64,000 nt of DNA from Anomaloglossus baeobatrachus (GCF_048569485.1 NC_134356.1:537437217-537501216); one strand, 5' to 3'; positions 22,697 through 33,520 are shown, counted from the stretch's first letter. Program-made: numbers and translations. The notes: generated from the sequence alone by a model not told the origin.

Positions 22697-23000
22697 GTCT
22701 TTTTCCATGTCTGATTTCCCCAGCGGTTTCCCATTTAGTAAGTAATCGTAGCATCTGTTTCTCCTTCCCATGTGCATAACCTTACACTTATCTGTGTTAA
22801 ACCTCATTTGCCATTTTTCAGCCCAATTCTCCAATTTACTCAAATCCATCTGTAGTTGCAAACTGTCCTCCTTTGTGTTAACTACCTTACATAGTTTTGT
22901 ATCATCTGCAAATACTGATATTTTACTCTGTAAACCATCCACCAGATCATTCATAAATATATTAAATAGTAGGGAGCCCAGTACAGTTTACTGTGGAATA
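22697..23000 (-). pseudogene. CR1 RT catalytic-core fragment, piece 2
   Basis: It encodes the conserved CR1 motif ISVFADDTKLCKVV (catalytic FADD) followed by LENWAEKWQMRFNTDKCKVMH. The 5' end is cut at 23000, so the palm N-terminal part and the endonuclease are absent. It continues on the other side of the fold-back element. Confidence 0.88.
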
Positions 23001-23118
23001 TTCATGTGGTTGCAAAACATGCGCCGGGGGTTGACAACGGGGTGGCTGACGCTTTATCTCATTTTCAGTTCCACAGGTTTCGGGAGTTAATGCCGGGGGC
23101 GGACGAGATCGGAGCGGT

Positions 23119-24039
23119 GTGTCCAGAGGACTTGTGGAGCCTGGTGAGGCAGTGATTGCGGGCTTGATTAGAAATTCGGTGACCGAGGTGACTTGGTGCC
23201 GTTATGCAAAACTGTGGGTTGAGTGGCAGGCAGTGCTGGGAGCGATGTTTGGCAACGGGCGAGTGGATTATTTATTGGCGCTCTTGGCTTTGCTGAGTGA
23301 GGATTTTAGGACTGGGAGGTCAGCATCGGCAGTGGCACTTAGGGTGGCGGCCGTGGCCTTTTGGTTAAAGGTTAGGGGTGAGCAGGTCGTTTTGCGGGAT
23401 TTCCGCGTGCGGCAGGCCTTGAAAGGTTTTCGGAAAGGGGTAAAGGTGCGGGACACTAGGCGTCCCATTTCTTTGGACTTGTTATGGCGATTGGTGGATG
23501 GTTTGCGGGTTCTTTGTGTCTCAGCATATGAGACGGTGCTGTTTGAAACCGCTTTTGTGTTAGCTTTTTTTGGGGCTTTTCGGATTGGGGAGTTGGTGAG
23601 CCCGTCTAGGGTTACTGGGGGTGGTTTGCTATCCGAGGATGTGTCAATAGTAGGACAGAGAGTGGAGTGTCGGCTTCGGCGGTCCAAAACGGACCAGATG
23701 GGTCGAGGCAGGTTGGTAGTGTTGTATGCGGTGCGAGGGGATGAGTTGTGCCCGGTGCAGATGGTGAGTAAGTTGTGTGGATTGCGGGGCGGTCTTCCGG
23801 GCCCGCTGTTACGTCACGAGGACGGGGCTTGGTTGTCTCGTTACCAGTTTGTAGCAGTGCTGAGGAGTTGTTTGCGCTGGGCAGAACGCCCAGAGGATTA
23901 CGGGTCTCATTCCTTCAGGATCGGGGCAGCGACGGAGGCTTCTCATTGGGGCCTTGGAGATGACGTGGCGAGACGGATTGGTCGGTGGGAGTCCTTTCGT
24001 TTTCGGGGTTATGTGCGCTCACAGTTGTTATCTCATTGA
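23119..24039 (+). CDS. Tyrosine recombinase of the Ngaro-like element
   Basis: A 306-codon frame with the catalytic residues of the tyrosine-recombinase superfamily: arginine in GAFRIGELV (about residue 157), the HSFRIGAATEA motif (His-x-x-Arg, about residue 268), and the nucleophile tyrosine in FRGYVRSQLL near the C-terminus. An N-terminal SAM-like DNA-binding part (about residues 1-110) precedes it. In DIRS/Ngaro elements this enzyme inserts circular DNA by strand exchange. It follows the RT/RNase H region and precedes the SGNH frame, as in the family. The surrounding element is a fossil. Confidence 0.9.
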   Translation: MSRGLVEPGEAVIAGLIRNSVTEVTWCRYAKLWVEWQAVLGAMFGNGRVDYLLALLALLSEDFRTGRSASAVALRVAAVAFWLKVRGEQVVLRDFRVRQALKGFRKGVKVRDTRRPISLDLLWRLVDGLRVLCVSAYETVLFETAFVLAFFGAFRIGELVSPSRVTGGGLLSEDVSIVGQRVECRLRRSKTDQMGRGRLVVLYAVRGDELCPVQMVSKLCGLRGGLPGPLLRHEDGAWLSRYQFVAVLRSCLRWAERPEDYGSHSFRIGAATEASHWGLGDDVARRIGRWESFRFRGYVRSQLLSH

Positions 24040-24048
24040 GGTTTCGGG

Positions 24049-24731
24049 TTGGAGTTTTGTTTGTTTTGCTGTTGGGGTTGTTGTTCCTTGGTGCAATTTG
24101 GAGTGGTGCTGTTGTTTATTAAAGTTGTTTCTTTTATCATAGGAGTGTGTCTGATCTGGATTCTGGGGCACTCTTTCGTTTTCTGGGGGACCCGTCGGGC
24201 TGACGCTCGTCCGAATGGTCGGCAGTTGGGTGTGGACATATCGCTGGCATCGGTCAAGTGGATTGGAGTACGTGGCATGGAATGGAGCAGAGTCATGCCG
24301 GAGTTCGAATATTATTGCAGGATGGACAGACCTCCAAACGTGTTAGTTTTACACGTGGGGGGGAATGACCTGGATTCGCGGGCGTCGCGCGATCTGATCA
24401 GGGACATTAAGATGGACCTCTTGCGTTTATGGACAAGGTATCCGGGCTTGATAGTGGTGTGGTCGGATATTGTGGCCAGATTATGGTGGAGGGGGCTCGG
24501 TCGGTGGAAAAGCTTAATCTCGCCCGGGCACAATTGAACAGGGTGGTTGCGCATTTTGTGCAGAGAAACGGCGGTGTTGTGGTGAGGCACGTGGACCTGG
24601 AGTCGCCGAAGTGGCAGTTTAGGAGGAGTGATGGGGTTCACCTTAATGATATTGGTTCCGATTTATGGGCCCTGGGTTTGCGTGATGGCGTGGAGCAAGC
24701 CCTGGGTGTGTGGCGGGTCCAGGCCACATAA
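24049..24731 (+). pseudogene. SGNH-hydrolase-like region of the Ngaro-like element (fossil)
   Basis: Block motifs of SGNH/GDSL hydrolases appear in order: LGHSFVFWG near 24165 (block I serine), a glycine in GVRGMEW near 24270 (block II), LHVGGNDLDS near 24350 (block III Gly-x-Asn-Asp), and DGVHLNDIGSDLW near 24630 (block V Asp-x-x-His). Vertebrate Ngaro and some CR1 elements are known to carry such a domain; its role in the life cycle is not settled. The region is broken, and its parts are spread over about 680 bp. Confidence 0.82.
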
Positions 24732-24756
24732 GGTGTCACGTGTCCTGTCCTGTGGC

Positions 24757-25180
24757 GGGGGTAGGTCTGGTCCAGAAGCGGTTGTAAGGGATTGGTAGCA
24801 GGACCGAGAGGCACTGTCTGTGTATGGTGTCTCCGGGTTCCGGTAAATTGCAGGCACGGGGTTCTGCAAAGTTTGGGGGTATTAATCCGTGGGGTGATTA
24901 ATACCTGGGTCGGAGAGTTGCGGTTAGGGATATTGGCGTAGGAAGTGGTTTCTGGACCAGGCCTACATAAGGTTTTTCATGTATTGTTTATTATGTGTTA
25001 CCTATTATTGTGTGTTTGGGGTCGCCCGTTGGACGCGCCCCCTTGTGTTAGTATGTTAATAATAGGTAATAAAGGCTGCTGTGGCCAATTTGTTTAACCA
25101 AGTCGCATGCAGTCGGTGTGTTATTTTAGGTTAAGTTGGGTATACTAACCATCACGACCGGAGAATCCTTCCTCAGTGGT
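24757..25180 (+). repeat. Terminal repeat B1 of the Ngaro-like element
   Basis: The sequence from GCGGGGGTAGGTCTGGTCCA to CCTTCCTCAGTGGTCA recurs at 25541-25968 with small differences. It contains AATAAAGGCTGC, a possible polyadenylation signal, and is followed directly by A2. Confidence 0.88.
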
Positions 25181-25390
25181 CAAGAAAGCCATGGACCCCA
25201 TAGGGGGGAGGGGCGACATGACCAGAAGGAAGGGAGGGAGTGAGGGGGTTAATAAAGTTAAAATAGGGCATTATGGGAGAATATAAGGGGATTGGTGGAA
25301 AAGGGTCCCTATAGGGGAGGGGGGGGAGTATATAAGTAATGGGGAGGGGTCTTACCCCCCCTTTTGACTCCGGACAGCGACAGATTCCCG
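25181..25390 (+). repeat. Terminal repeat A2 of the Ngaro-like element
   Basis: A near copy of A1 (531-745), including the GGGGAGGGG and TATATA-like stretches. It lies between B1 and B2, which is the diagnostic split-repeat arrangement. Confidence 0.88.
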
Positions 25391-25457
25391 CCCACCCTCC
25401 CTTTGTGGTTTGTGAATTTTTTTTTTTTTTTAGCTATGGTCAAAAAAAAGGGGAAAA

Positions 25458-25458
25458 G

Positions 25459-25499
<41 letters not shown>
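25458..25499. repeat. (TA)n microsatellite
   Basis: About 20 TA dinucleotides in the spacer between A2 and B2. Confidence 0.97.
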
Positions 25500-25505
<6 letters not shown>

Positions 25506-25540
25506 ACTGTTGAAAGGGATGTATGTTTGTCGCAGCAGCG

Positions 25541-25968
25541 GGGGTAGGTCTGGTCCAGAAGCGGTTGTAAAGGATTGGTAGCTGGACCGAGAGGCACTGT
25601 CTGGGTATGGTGTCTCCGGGTTCCGGTAAATTGCAGGCACGGTTCTGCAAAGTTTGGGGGTATTAATCCGTGGGGTGATTAATACCTCATCTCTGGGTCG
25701 GAGTGTTGCGGCCAGGGATATTGGCGTAGGAAGTGGTTTCTGGACCGGGCCTATATAAGGTTTTTCATGTATTGTTTATGTGTTACCTATTATTGTGTGT
25801 TTAGGGTTACCCGTTGGACGGCGCCCCCTTGTGTTAGTATGTTAATAATAGGTAATAAAGGCTGCTGTGGCCAATTTGTTTAACCAAGTCGCATACAGTC
25901 GGTGTCTTATTTTAGGTTAAGTTGGGTATACTAACCATCACGACCGGAGAATCCTTCCTCAGTGGTCA
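25541..25968 (+). repeat. Terminal repeat B2 of the Ngaro-like element
   Basis: Second copy of B1. It ends at CAGTGGTCA and marks the right end of the element. Confidence 0.88.
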
Positions 25969-26520
25969 TGGATTTAATATGTATATGTGATACTGCCTGC
26001 ATCTATAATAGTAATAATTTTTATATCTATAGTGCCAGCATATTCTGCAGCACTTAACAATTCAGAGGGCACTTGTGTGATGACTCAGGAACAATGAGTA
26101 AAATCTGACCACTTATGTGGGGATGAACTATTCTTACTTAGGCCAGACGTACTATTTGATTGTTCATTTAGTCATGGGACATGAGCCGTTGTTTCATGTG
26201 AATCTTTGTGGTGACCTTTTTTGTATCCTAATTTACGGAATTCCTTCCTCACTATATATTAAATCAGAACCTTTGGTGTACTAGTTTGCTTCATTTGGAG
26301 GGCAAGTATACAGTCTGATAGAACTAGAAAACAATGAAGGAACAGCCATGTTTATCTTCCTCCAATCCCAATGGACACAATGCTCCGGAATTGGAGCTAA
26401 GGGATCTAAAAAGGAAACTGCTTCTGTCACCAGTGTTATTATACTGGACTTCAGCCTAGGGACCATGATTCTAGCTGTTGGATTACAGAAGTGCTCCACT
26501 AACAAACATTGAGCCCACAC
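25969..26520. other. Spacer, nothing recognised
   Basis: About 26020-26070 (TATAGTGCCAGCATATTCTG, then GCAGCACTTAACA) resembles a common dispersed vertebrate repeat that I cannot name with confidence. No coding region is seen. Confidence 0.4.
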
Positions 26521-27970
26521 ATTAGTGGGTGACTGTCAAAAGCACCATGCTGCTGGCTGAGGTAATTGGCCCTGGATGCACTAAAGTCACAGAGGTTTTA
26601 GTCCAGCAGAAAGGGGGGAATCTGTCATTTACATCATCTTGTGGGAGTGGTATACTACTCAGGCCAGCCAATCAGAATCAGGGAGCTACAGGCTCTGGTG
26701 TTTGTAGACACTGTCCAAGGGCTCCACAACCAAAGAGACAAATAGGCAGACACAGCAGGTTTCAGATGTCAGTATGTGCAACCCCACCAGCCCGGCTTCA
26801 GAAAATGACCTGAGTATACAGCCACAACAGGAAACTTCAACTACAGGAGCTGTGCTAACTTTGACAGATTTATTACCAGGCCATCAAACACCCAGGCATA
26901 TTTGATCAAGGAATTGGTCCGGTGGGATGCTCAAAACATCATGGAGGACAAGAAATCTGCCAAGGTTGACACAAAGAAATTAAACTGCTTGCCAGATCAA
27001 TGATCCAGTGGCAGTCTGGAATCAACAACCCAGTCCCAAGCAGCCCAAATCCAGGAGTTGTTTGCCGCATTGGGACCCCAAGCCTTAAGCAGGGAGAGGG
27101 CTTATGTTATGGAATCAATTTTGGGAGTTCTAGTTCCCCAACCAACAGCGCTAGTACTATTTCCATGGCGGTCCACATCCAAGGAAGTAATCTCTGCTGC
27201 AAGGATGAGTCCAGCACCAAGGATGATGAAAACCTGTAGCTTTCAGACCCTGTTGCTGACGCACTAGGTACCCACAGCTGATGTAGCCAAATACTTGTGG
27301 ATTAATTTGACAGGCCAGTCCAAGAATGCTGTCTAGTCGCTTGGGCCTCAAAACTGCCTGGACTATGGGACTATTAATGACACCCTGATGGGCCATTTTA
27401 CTAGGACCCTACACAAGACTCTACACAAGACAACTTCAATAGCCACATCCAGAAGTCAAGGTTAATGACTTCCAGGCCGGGGACTATGGGACACTGGGTC
27501 TTCCATCATCCTGGCCAGTCCAAATATTGTTCCCCCAAAACATTGTTTACCAGGCTACCAAGTGACAATCTGCCTGGTTGAAGGTCATCACTTGGAGATT
27601 CCTTTGGCATGTATGCACTTGGATTGGAAGACCAGACAGGGACAAATCGAAATGGGGCTCAAAGTTAACCTCCACACCTGCAATATTAGGGAACCACCTA
27701 GAACCTAGACTATCCAGCCAATTTGTCACAGTCGTCATTTGCAACCAAGAAAAACAGCAGCCTGATGCAGATCCTTCCAAGGACAACCAACATTCCAGGC
27801 CTCCATCATTCTCTTCTGAGCCTGCAGCAGTTAGTACCCTTGACAGACTGTGACCATTGACTGGGGGGGTGATAGACGGTTAGCGTTTAGGGAAGCCCAA
27901 CTCACAGAGCCCTACTGAGAGATTGTCTGCAGTAGATCCGCCTAACCTGGGAAAGAAATCAGGTGGAGAT
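26521..27970 (+). pseudogene. Possible gag region of the Gypsy fossil
   Basis: Fragmentary frames with a gag-like composition (Gln-, Pro- and Leu-rich). I cannot point to a diagnostic zinc knuckle. It is assigned mainly by position: it lies left of the Tc1 insertion whose right flank is the integrase region. It could also be an unrelated decayed sequence. Confidence 0.35.
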
Positions 27971-28561
27971 GTATACAGGCATGGACAAAAGTGCTCACAC
28001 CCTTGAAATTTTTCCAGAAAATAAAGTATTTCTCCCAGTAAATTATTACAATTACAAATGTTTTGTCATATACATGTTTATTCCCTTTGAAGAAAAAAAA
28101 AAAAAACTGAGAAAAAAGGCTTATTGCACATAATTTCACACAAGACCCCAAATTGTGCCAGATAAAATTGTTGGCACCCTCAATGTAATATTTCGTTGTA
28201 CACCCTTTGGAAAAAATAACAGCAATAAAGCTCTTCCTATAACCATCAACACTACAGATGAGCGAACCGGTCGCGGTTTGGCTCGAGGTCGGTTCGCCGA
28301 ACGGAGCTCCCGTTCGAGTTCGGTTCGTCGAACGTTCGATGAACCGAACTCGAACTGCATAGGAAACAATGGCAGGCAATCACAAACACATAAAAACACC
28401 TAGAAAACACCCTCAAAGGTGTCCAAAAGGTGACAAACAACTCACAACACAACACAAACACATGGGAAAGTGACAAGGACAAATTCTCATGTGAAAACAA
28501 AACAGCGTTACGAGGAAAAAGAGGACGAGACACAGATATAGGCATGGCATGCCCTTCTAAA

Positions 28562-29490
28562 ATCATGTAAAACACCGCAAGGTGACTCCAAGCGGAGTCT
28601 CCTTTTTTTCCAAAAATTGTGCCCCACACACACCCACCCATTCAGTGGCAGCACTTGTGCCCTAGTTGTACACTTCACAGCTAGATTTGCATCAAGCACA
28701 TTCAAAAATACGCCATACTTAACCGTCCCCAGGATGACACAGGGGTAGGTAGCAAAGTCTTTCCTGATCCCACCTCTGTTCATCTTGGATCATTTTTAAA
28801 AAACACAGCAAGCAAGGGTTACTCCAAGCGGAGTCTCCCTTTTTTTCCAAAAATTGTGCCCCACACACACCCACCCATTCAGTGGCAGCACTTGTGCCCT
28901 AGTTGTACACTTCACAGCTAGATTTGCATCAAGCACATTCAAAAATACGCCATACTTAACCGTCCCCAGGATGACACCGGGGTAGGTAGCAAAGTCTTTC
29001 CTGATCCCAGCTCTGTTCATCTTGGATCATTTTTAAAAAACACAGGAAGCAAGGGTTACTCCAAGCAGAGTCTCCCTTTTTTTCCAAAAATTGTGTCCCA
29101 CACACACCCACCCATTCAGTGGCAGCACTTGTGCCCTAGTTGTACACTTCACAGCTAGATTTGCATCAAGAACATTCAAAAATACGCCATACTTAACCGT
29201 CCCCAGGATGACACCGGGGTAGGTAGCAAAGTCTTTCCTGATCCCACCTCTGTTCATCTTGGATCATTTTTAAAAAACACAGCAAGCAAGGGTTACTCCA
29301 AGCGAAGTCTCCCTTTTTTTCCAAAAATTGTGCCCCACACACACCCACCCATTCAGTGGCAGCACTTGTGCCCTAGTTGTACACTTCACAGCTAGATTTG
29401 CATCAAGCACATTACAAATCCACAAGCATTTACTCTCCCCAGGATGACACAGGGGTTGTAAATTCCTGGTGGATCCATGACTTGTTCATT
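28562..29490 (-). repeat. 237-bp tandem repeat in the hAT 3' noncoding region
   Basis: Nearly four copies of a 237-bp unit, each with CTCCAAGCGGAGTCTCC, CATTCAGTGGCAGCACTTGT and CCCCAGGATGACAC. The second and third units begin at about 28796 and 29033. The copy at 43901-44300 has about two diverged units of about 218 bp. The CTCCAAGCGGAG motif is palindrome-like and might bind the transposase (inference). Confidence 0.88.
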
Positions 29491-29500
29491 TTGATGAACG

Positions 29501-32398
29501 TTAGTCTGTCCACATGTCACTGGACAGACGCATGCGCTTATCTGTCAGCACACACCCAGCAGCACTGAAGACACGTTCAGAGACAACGCTGGCAGCTGGA
29601 CACGACAAAATCTCCAAGGCGTAACTGGAGAGCTCTGGCCATTTTTCTAGATTTGAAGCCCAAAATGAGCAAGGCTCCATTTGCAAAGTCATGGCATCGA
29701 TGTTCATTTGGAGATACTCCTGTATCATCCTCTCCAGCCGTTGACTATGTGTCAGACTTGTTGTCTCTGGTGGCCTTGCAAAGGAGGGTCTAAAAAAATT
29801 ATGAAAAGATTCCATAAAATTGCTGTTACCAGCACCAGATACAGTCCTACTGGTACGGGTAGACTGTTGAAGATGACGAGACCGTCCCATGTTTGCCAAG
29901 TTACAACTGGGAGATTCACTCCCTGCACCTGCACGGTTGTTTGGTGGAAAAGCCGAGCTAAGATCGAGTAACAGCTTCTGCTGATACTCCTGCATACGTG
30001 CGTCCCTTTCTATGGCTGGAATTATGTCACAAAATTTGGACTTGTACCGGGGATCTAATAGTGTGGCAATCCAGTAGTCATCATCACTTCTAATTTTGAC
30101 AATACGAGGGTCATGTTGGAGGTAGTGCAACAAGAAGGCACTCATGTGTCTTGCGCAGCCATGTGGACCAAGTCCACGCTGTGTTTGTGGCATAGAGGTG
30201 CTAGCCGTTCTTTCTTCCTCTGACATCTCCCCCCAACCTCATTCAACTGAAATTTGACCAAGGTCTCCCTCATCCGCTGAGTCTTCCATGTCCATGGACA
30301 GTTCGTCCTCCATTTCTTCATGTTCTCCTGCACCTTCCTCAACATTTAGCCTGCTACCATGCACCCTTGTTGATCCCTGTCCCCCATGGTCCCATGCCTG
30401 CCGCGTTGGTGATGATGAACGTCTGGACCTTGGTGATGTTGTTGTGTCTTGCGCATATGAATCCTCCTGTAGTTCCTCCCCTTCCTGTTGTCTCACCCCT
30501 TGACTCCGAATAGTGTTTAGCGTGTGCTCCAGCATGTAAATGACTGGAATTGTCATGCTGATAATGGCATTGTCAGCGCTAAACATATTCGTCGCCATGT
30601 CGAAACTGTGCAGAAGGGTGCATAGGTCCTTGATCTGAGACCACTCCATCAGGGTGATCTGTCCCACCTCTGCATCTCGTTGGCCCAGGCTATACGTCAT
30701 GATGTATTGCACCAGGGCTCGGCGGTGCTGCCACAGTCGCTGTAACATGTGGAGAGTCGAATTCCAGCGTGTCGGCACATCGCATTTCAGGCGATGAACC
30801 GGCAGGCCGAAAGACTTCTGGAGCGATGCAAGTCGCTCAGCTGCGGCGCTTGAACGGCGGAAGTGAGCAGACAGTTTTCGTGCCCTGGTCAGAAGGCCAT
30901 CTAGGCCGGGATAGTGTGTTAAAAATTGCTGGACAACAAGGTTCAACACGTGAGCCATACAAGGTACGTGTGTCACCTTGCCCAGGCGAAGGGCCGCACC
31001 CAGGTTTGCAGCATTGTCGCACACGGCCTTACCAGGCTGCAGGTTGAGTGGAGACAACCATTTATTAAACTCGGACCGCAGAGCTGACCACAATGCCTCA
31101 GCTGTGTGACTCTTATTCCCAAGACATGTCAAGCTAAAGGCCGCCTGATGCCGTTGCGCTCTGCTGCCAGCATAGTAATGAGGGGTGTGTGATTCCTTCT
31201 GCGCAGTGAGAATGCTGGTGGCCTGACCAGGCAGGCTTGAGGTGGAGGTGGAGGACACAGATGAGGTGGAGGAGGCAGAAGCAGTGGCGGAATTTGGACA
31301 GACAGAGGATTGACACACAAGTCGTGGGGACGGCAAGACTTGTGCAGCAGACCCTTCACCATCTATCACCATAGTTACCCAGTGCCCAGTTAGTGACATG
31401 TAACGTCCCTGTCCATGCTTACTGGTCCAAGTATCGGTGGTGAAATGCACCCGTTCACACACAGAGTTTCTCAAGGAAGCGGTGATGTTGTGTGCGACAT
31501 GCTGGTGTAGCGCGGGCACACCTTTCTTAGAGAAGTAGTGGCGACTAGGCATCTGGTACTGGGGCACAGCGACAGACGTAAGGTCTCTAAAATCCTGTGT
31601 GTCCACTAGGCGGAAAGGCAGCATTTCGGTAGCCAAGAGCTTACAGAGGGATAGAGTCAACCTCTTAGCTTTGTCATGGGTCGCAGGAAGTGGCCTTTTA
31701 TTTGACCACATCTGAGGGACAGACATCTGGCTGCTGTGTGTAGACGGTGTTGAGTAGGGTGTCCCTGGAAAAATGCAGGTTTGTGAGGAAAGTGCAGGCG
31801 GAGACATGATGTTGCCTTCATCCAACGTTGGTGCTATCGATGTCTGAGAGAGCTGTACACACTCACTTGTTTCCCCTTCCAAACCAACTGACGACCTACC
31901 AAGCAAACTGCCTGTTGCGGTTACAGTGGTGGAAGTTGTGCATGGAAAACCAGGTGTGACAGCTGTCCCCACAGTCCTAGAAGATGAAGAGCGCGCGGAT
32001 GCACTGGAAGGGGCAGGCCGTGGATGGTTCGCTCCGCTAGGCCGCATTGCAGCACGGTGAACTTCCCACTGGGACCTATGATATTTATTCATGTGACGAT
32101 TGATGGAAGAAGTTGTCAAACTGCTGAGGTTTTGACCTCTACTAACAGAATCACGACAAATTTTACACATCACATAATTTGGGCGATCTTTTTCTATGTC
32201 AAAAAAGGACCAGGCTAGGCAAGGCTTAGAGGGCATGCGACCTGCTGAGCCCCCCCGACTAGTGCTCAGAGGCAGAGTGGTGGCTGAGGATGCAGTTGTA
32301 GACGTGCTACGAGTGCTCCGACTCTGTCCAGGAAGGCGCAAGGTAACTTCGTCGTCGCAGATTTTTTTGGAACTTGATTTGGGAGTTATATCCACCAT
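29501..32398 (-). pseudogene. hAT transposase with BED zinc finger, one internal stop
   Basis: Read from 32398, a 719-codon frame ends at TGA (30239-30241). The same frame continues for 245 more codons to 29501, so one stop separates the two parts. Domains: a BED finger (Cys78, Cys81, His102, His107), a Ser/Thr-rich linker, DTWTS at about 322 (probable first catalytic Asp), CDNAANLGAAL at 460 with Asp461, CMAHVLNL at 480, TRWNS at 543, and the C-terminal hAT dimerisation motif (ILSCPAASVVSERVFSAAG). The related copy at 40.6-44.5 kb has CGA (Arg) at the position of the TGA (41029-41031), so the stop looks like a CpG-to-TpG change. Without it the protein would be about 965 residues, large for a hAT. 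The transposase cuts and pastes the element in the nucleus. Confidence 0.88.
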
Positions 32399-33002
32399 AT
32401 GAAATATCCTGCATTACACCTTTCTTCAATTTTTCTCTGCCGTCAATCTCCAGGGATAATAGCTAAAGTGCTATAAATTGTAAACTTTTTGATCATGTTG
32501 TTAACCATGGACAAAGTAGACCAATGGACATCAAAAGCTCTGGAGATTTACTTATAACCTTGAGATTGTTAAAATGTTTCAACAATTTTGATTCTCAAGT
32601 CCTCTGACATTTCGTTACTCATCATTCTGTTTTCCATGCTTAGTGTGGCACACACAATGCAAATATTGTCTTATCCCTTTTATTTCTGGTTTCAAGTGTA
32701 ATTTTCATATCGCCCACATCTGTCACTTACCAAGGGTGAGTTTGAACGGTCATAGCATGCTTGAAATAAAATTTACATATAATTTTGGAAAGGTGCAAAC
32801 AATTTTCTCCACACCTTTTTTAGGAGTTTTTTTGAAATTTTGTTCAACTGGCTTTTTACTCTCTTTTTTTGTGTTCTTCCAATACACATAAAGGAAATAA
32901 GTATGTATATGACAAAATGTGTATTTGCAATAATTTTCTTTGAGGAATACTTCATTTCCTGGAACAATTTAAAGGATGCCAACACTTTCAGCCATGATAG
33001 TA

Positions 33003-33520
33003 GATGGGAGAAGAGGCTTTTATATCAGGAAAAGCCCACATCCTGCCAAGATAAGCCCTGGAGCCATGTCCATCAGCTCTTGGTATCCCAGCAGTACCGA
33101 CCCCAACTCCTGCACTTTGCCCATGATGCACCTTAATATGGGTACATGGGGGTCAAAAAGTCCCGGGCCCACTTGCTGCATAGTTTTTTTTTGCCTGGTG
33201 TCACTCAAGAAGTACAGAAATACCGAGCCTCTTGTCAGATATGTCAAAGGATGCAGAGAGCACTCTGTTGTACCCCTCTTCAACACATGCCCTTCATAGG
33301 TAGACCGTTCCACAGGGTTGCTATCAGTTTATTTGGCCCCATAACCATCCCCAGCCCAAGAAAAAATAGGTTTCTCCCCACCCTGGTTGACTTTGCTATC
33401 CGTTAATTGTAGGTGGTTGATCTGTCATCCACAGATGCAGAGCACATGGCTCAAGCTCTACTTGACATCTTTAGTGAAGTAGGATTTTCTCAGGGGGTAT
33501 TGAAAGACCAGGGGACCCAA
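33003..33520 (+). pseudogene. Integrase region of the Gypsy fossil
   Basis: Remnants of the zinc-binding and core domains: LLVSQQYRPQLLHFAHDAP, then MGVKKSRAHLLHSFFLPGVT, CQICQRMQRA, and FHRVAISLFGPI with TLVDFAIR. This spacing (HHCC module, then the first core Asp region) is Ty3/Gypsy integrase. It is broken. Confidence 0.75.

Larger units (their letters stand above)
20326..23000 (-). mobile_element. CR1 LINE insertion made of two 5'-truncated pieces
   Basis: It is flanked by TTCAT at 20321-20325 and 23001-23005. The 3' tail, an imperfect CTATGAAA repeat read on the minus strand, is at 20326-20340. It contains two CR1 RT C-termini in the same orientation: piece 1, with the 3' UTR, to about 21485, and piece 2 from about 21486 to 23000. 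Only one outer target duplication is seen, so the two may have arrived together. Two TAA fold-back elements (20362-20948 and 22111-22693) later landed inside it. Confidence 0.8.
531..25968 (+). mobile_element. Ngaro-like tyrosine-recombinase retrotransposon, nested and broken
   Basis: A tyrosine-recombinase retrotransposon of the DIRS/Ngaro group. Its terminal repeats are split in the Ngaro manner. A1 (531 to about 745) recurs as A2 (about 25181-25390), and B1 (about 24757-25180) recurs as B2 (about 25541-25968), giving A1-genes-B1-A2-B2. Between them, in order, lie a gag-like region, RT with RNase H, a tyrosine recombinase and an SGNH hydrolase. Without its insertions the element would be about 7 kb. 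It is split by a 15.9-kb hAT-type element (2843-18791) and a CR1 insertion (20326-23000) and has a few other breaks, so I treat it as a fossil. The family is known to integrate with a recombinase instead of a DDE integrase. That fits the lack of a clear target duplication at 531/25968. Confidence 0.88.
28253..32398 (-). mobile_element. hAT transposon, 5' end missing
   Basis: The 3' end (TACAGATGAGCGAACCGG) is at 28253, followed inward by the same TTCG-rich subterminal region as at 18640-18791 and 44560-44813. A 237-bp tandem repeat and the transposase gene come next. The 5' noncoding end, about 2.4 kb long in the copy at 38017, is absent: the coding start abuts Tc1 sequence at about 32400. 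No 8-bp duplication is visible, so a deletion has removed that end together with part of the Tc1. Confidence 0.82.
27976..33000. mobile_element. Tc1-type transposon split by a hAT copy
   Basis: Long inverted ends: 27976-28100 (CAGGCATGGACAAAAGTGCT, then CACCCTTGAAATTTTTCC) is matched in reverse at 32890-33000. TA is present at 27974-27975 and 33001-33002, the Tc1/mariner target. Part of the transposase 3' region, translated on the minus strand, remains at 28155-28250. Most of the transposase gene is missing where the hAT now sits (28253-32398). It lies inside the Gypsy fossil and is therefore younger than it. Confidence 0.8.

Noticed and set aside
30239-32398. Possible host ZBED gene
   Set aside because: The frame is flanked by hAT 3' subterminal repeats and the hAT terminus, and a second copy with hAT ends and target duplication is nearby. 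A transposon copy explains it better than a domesticated gene.
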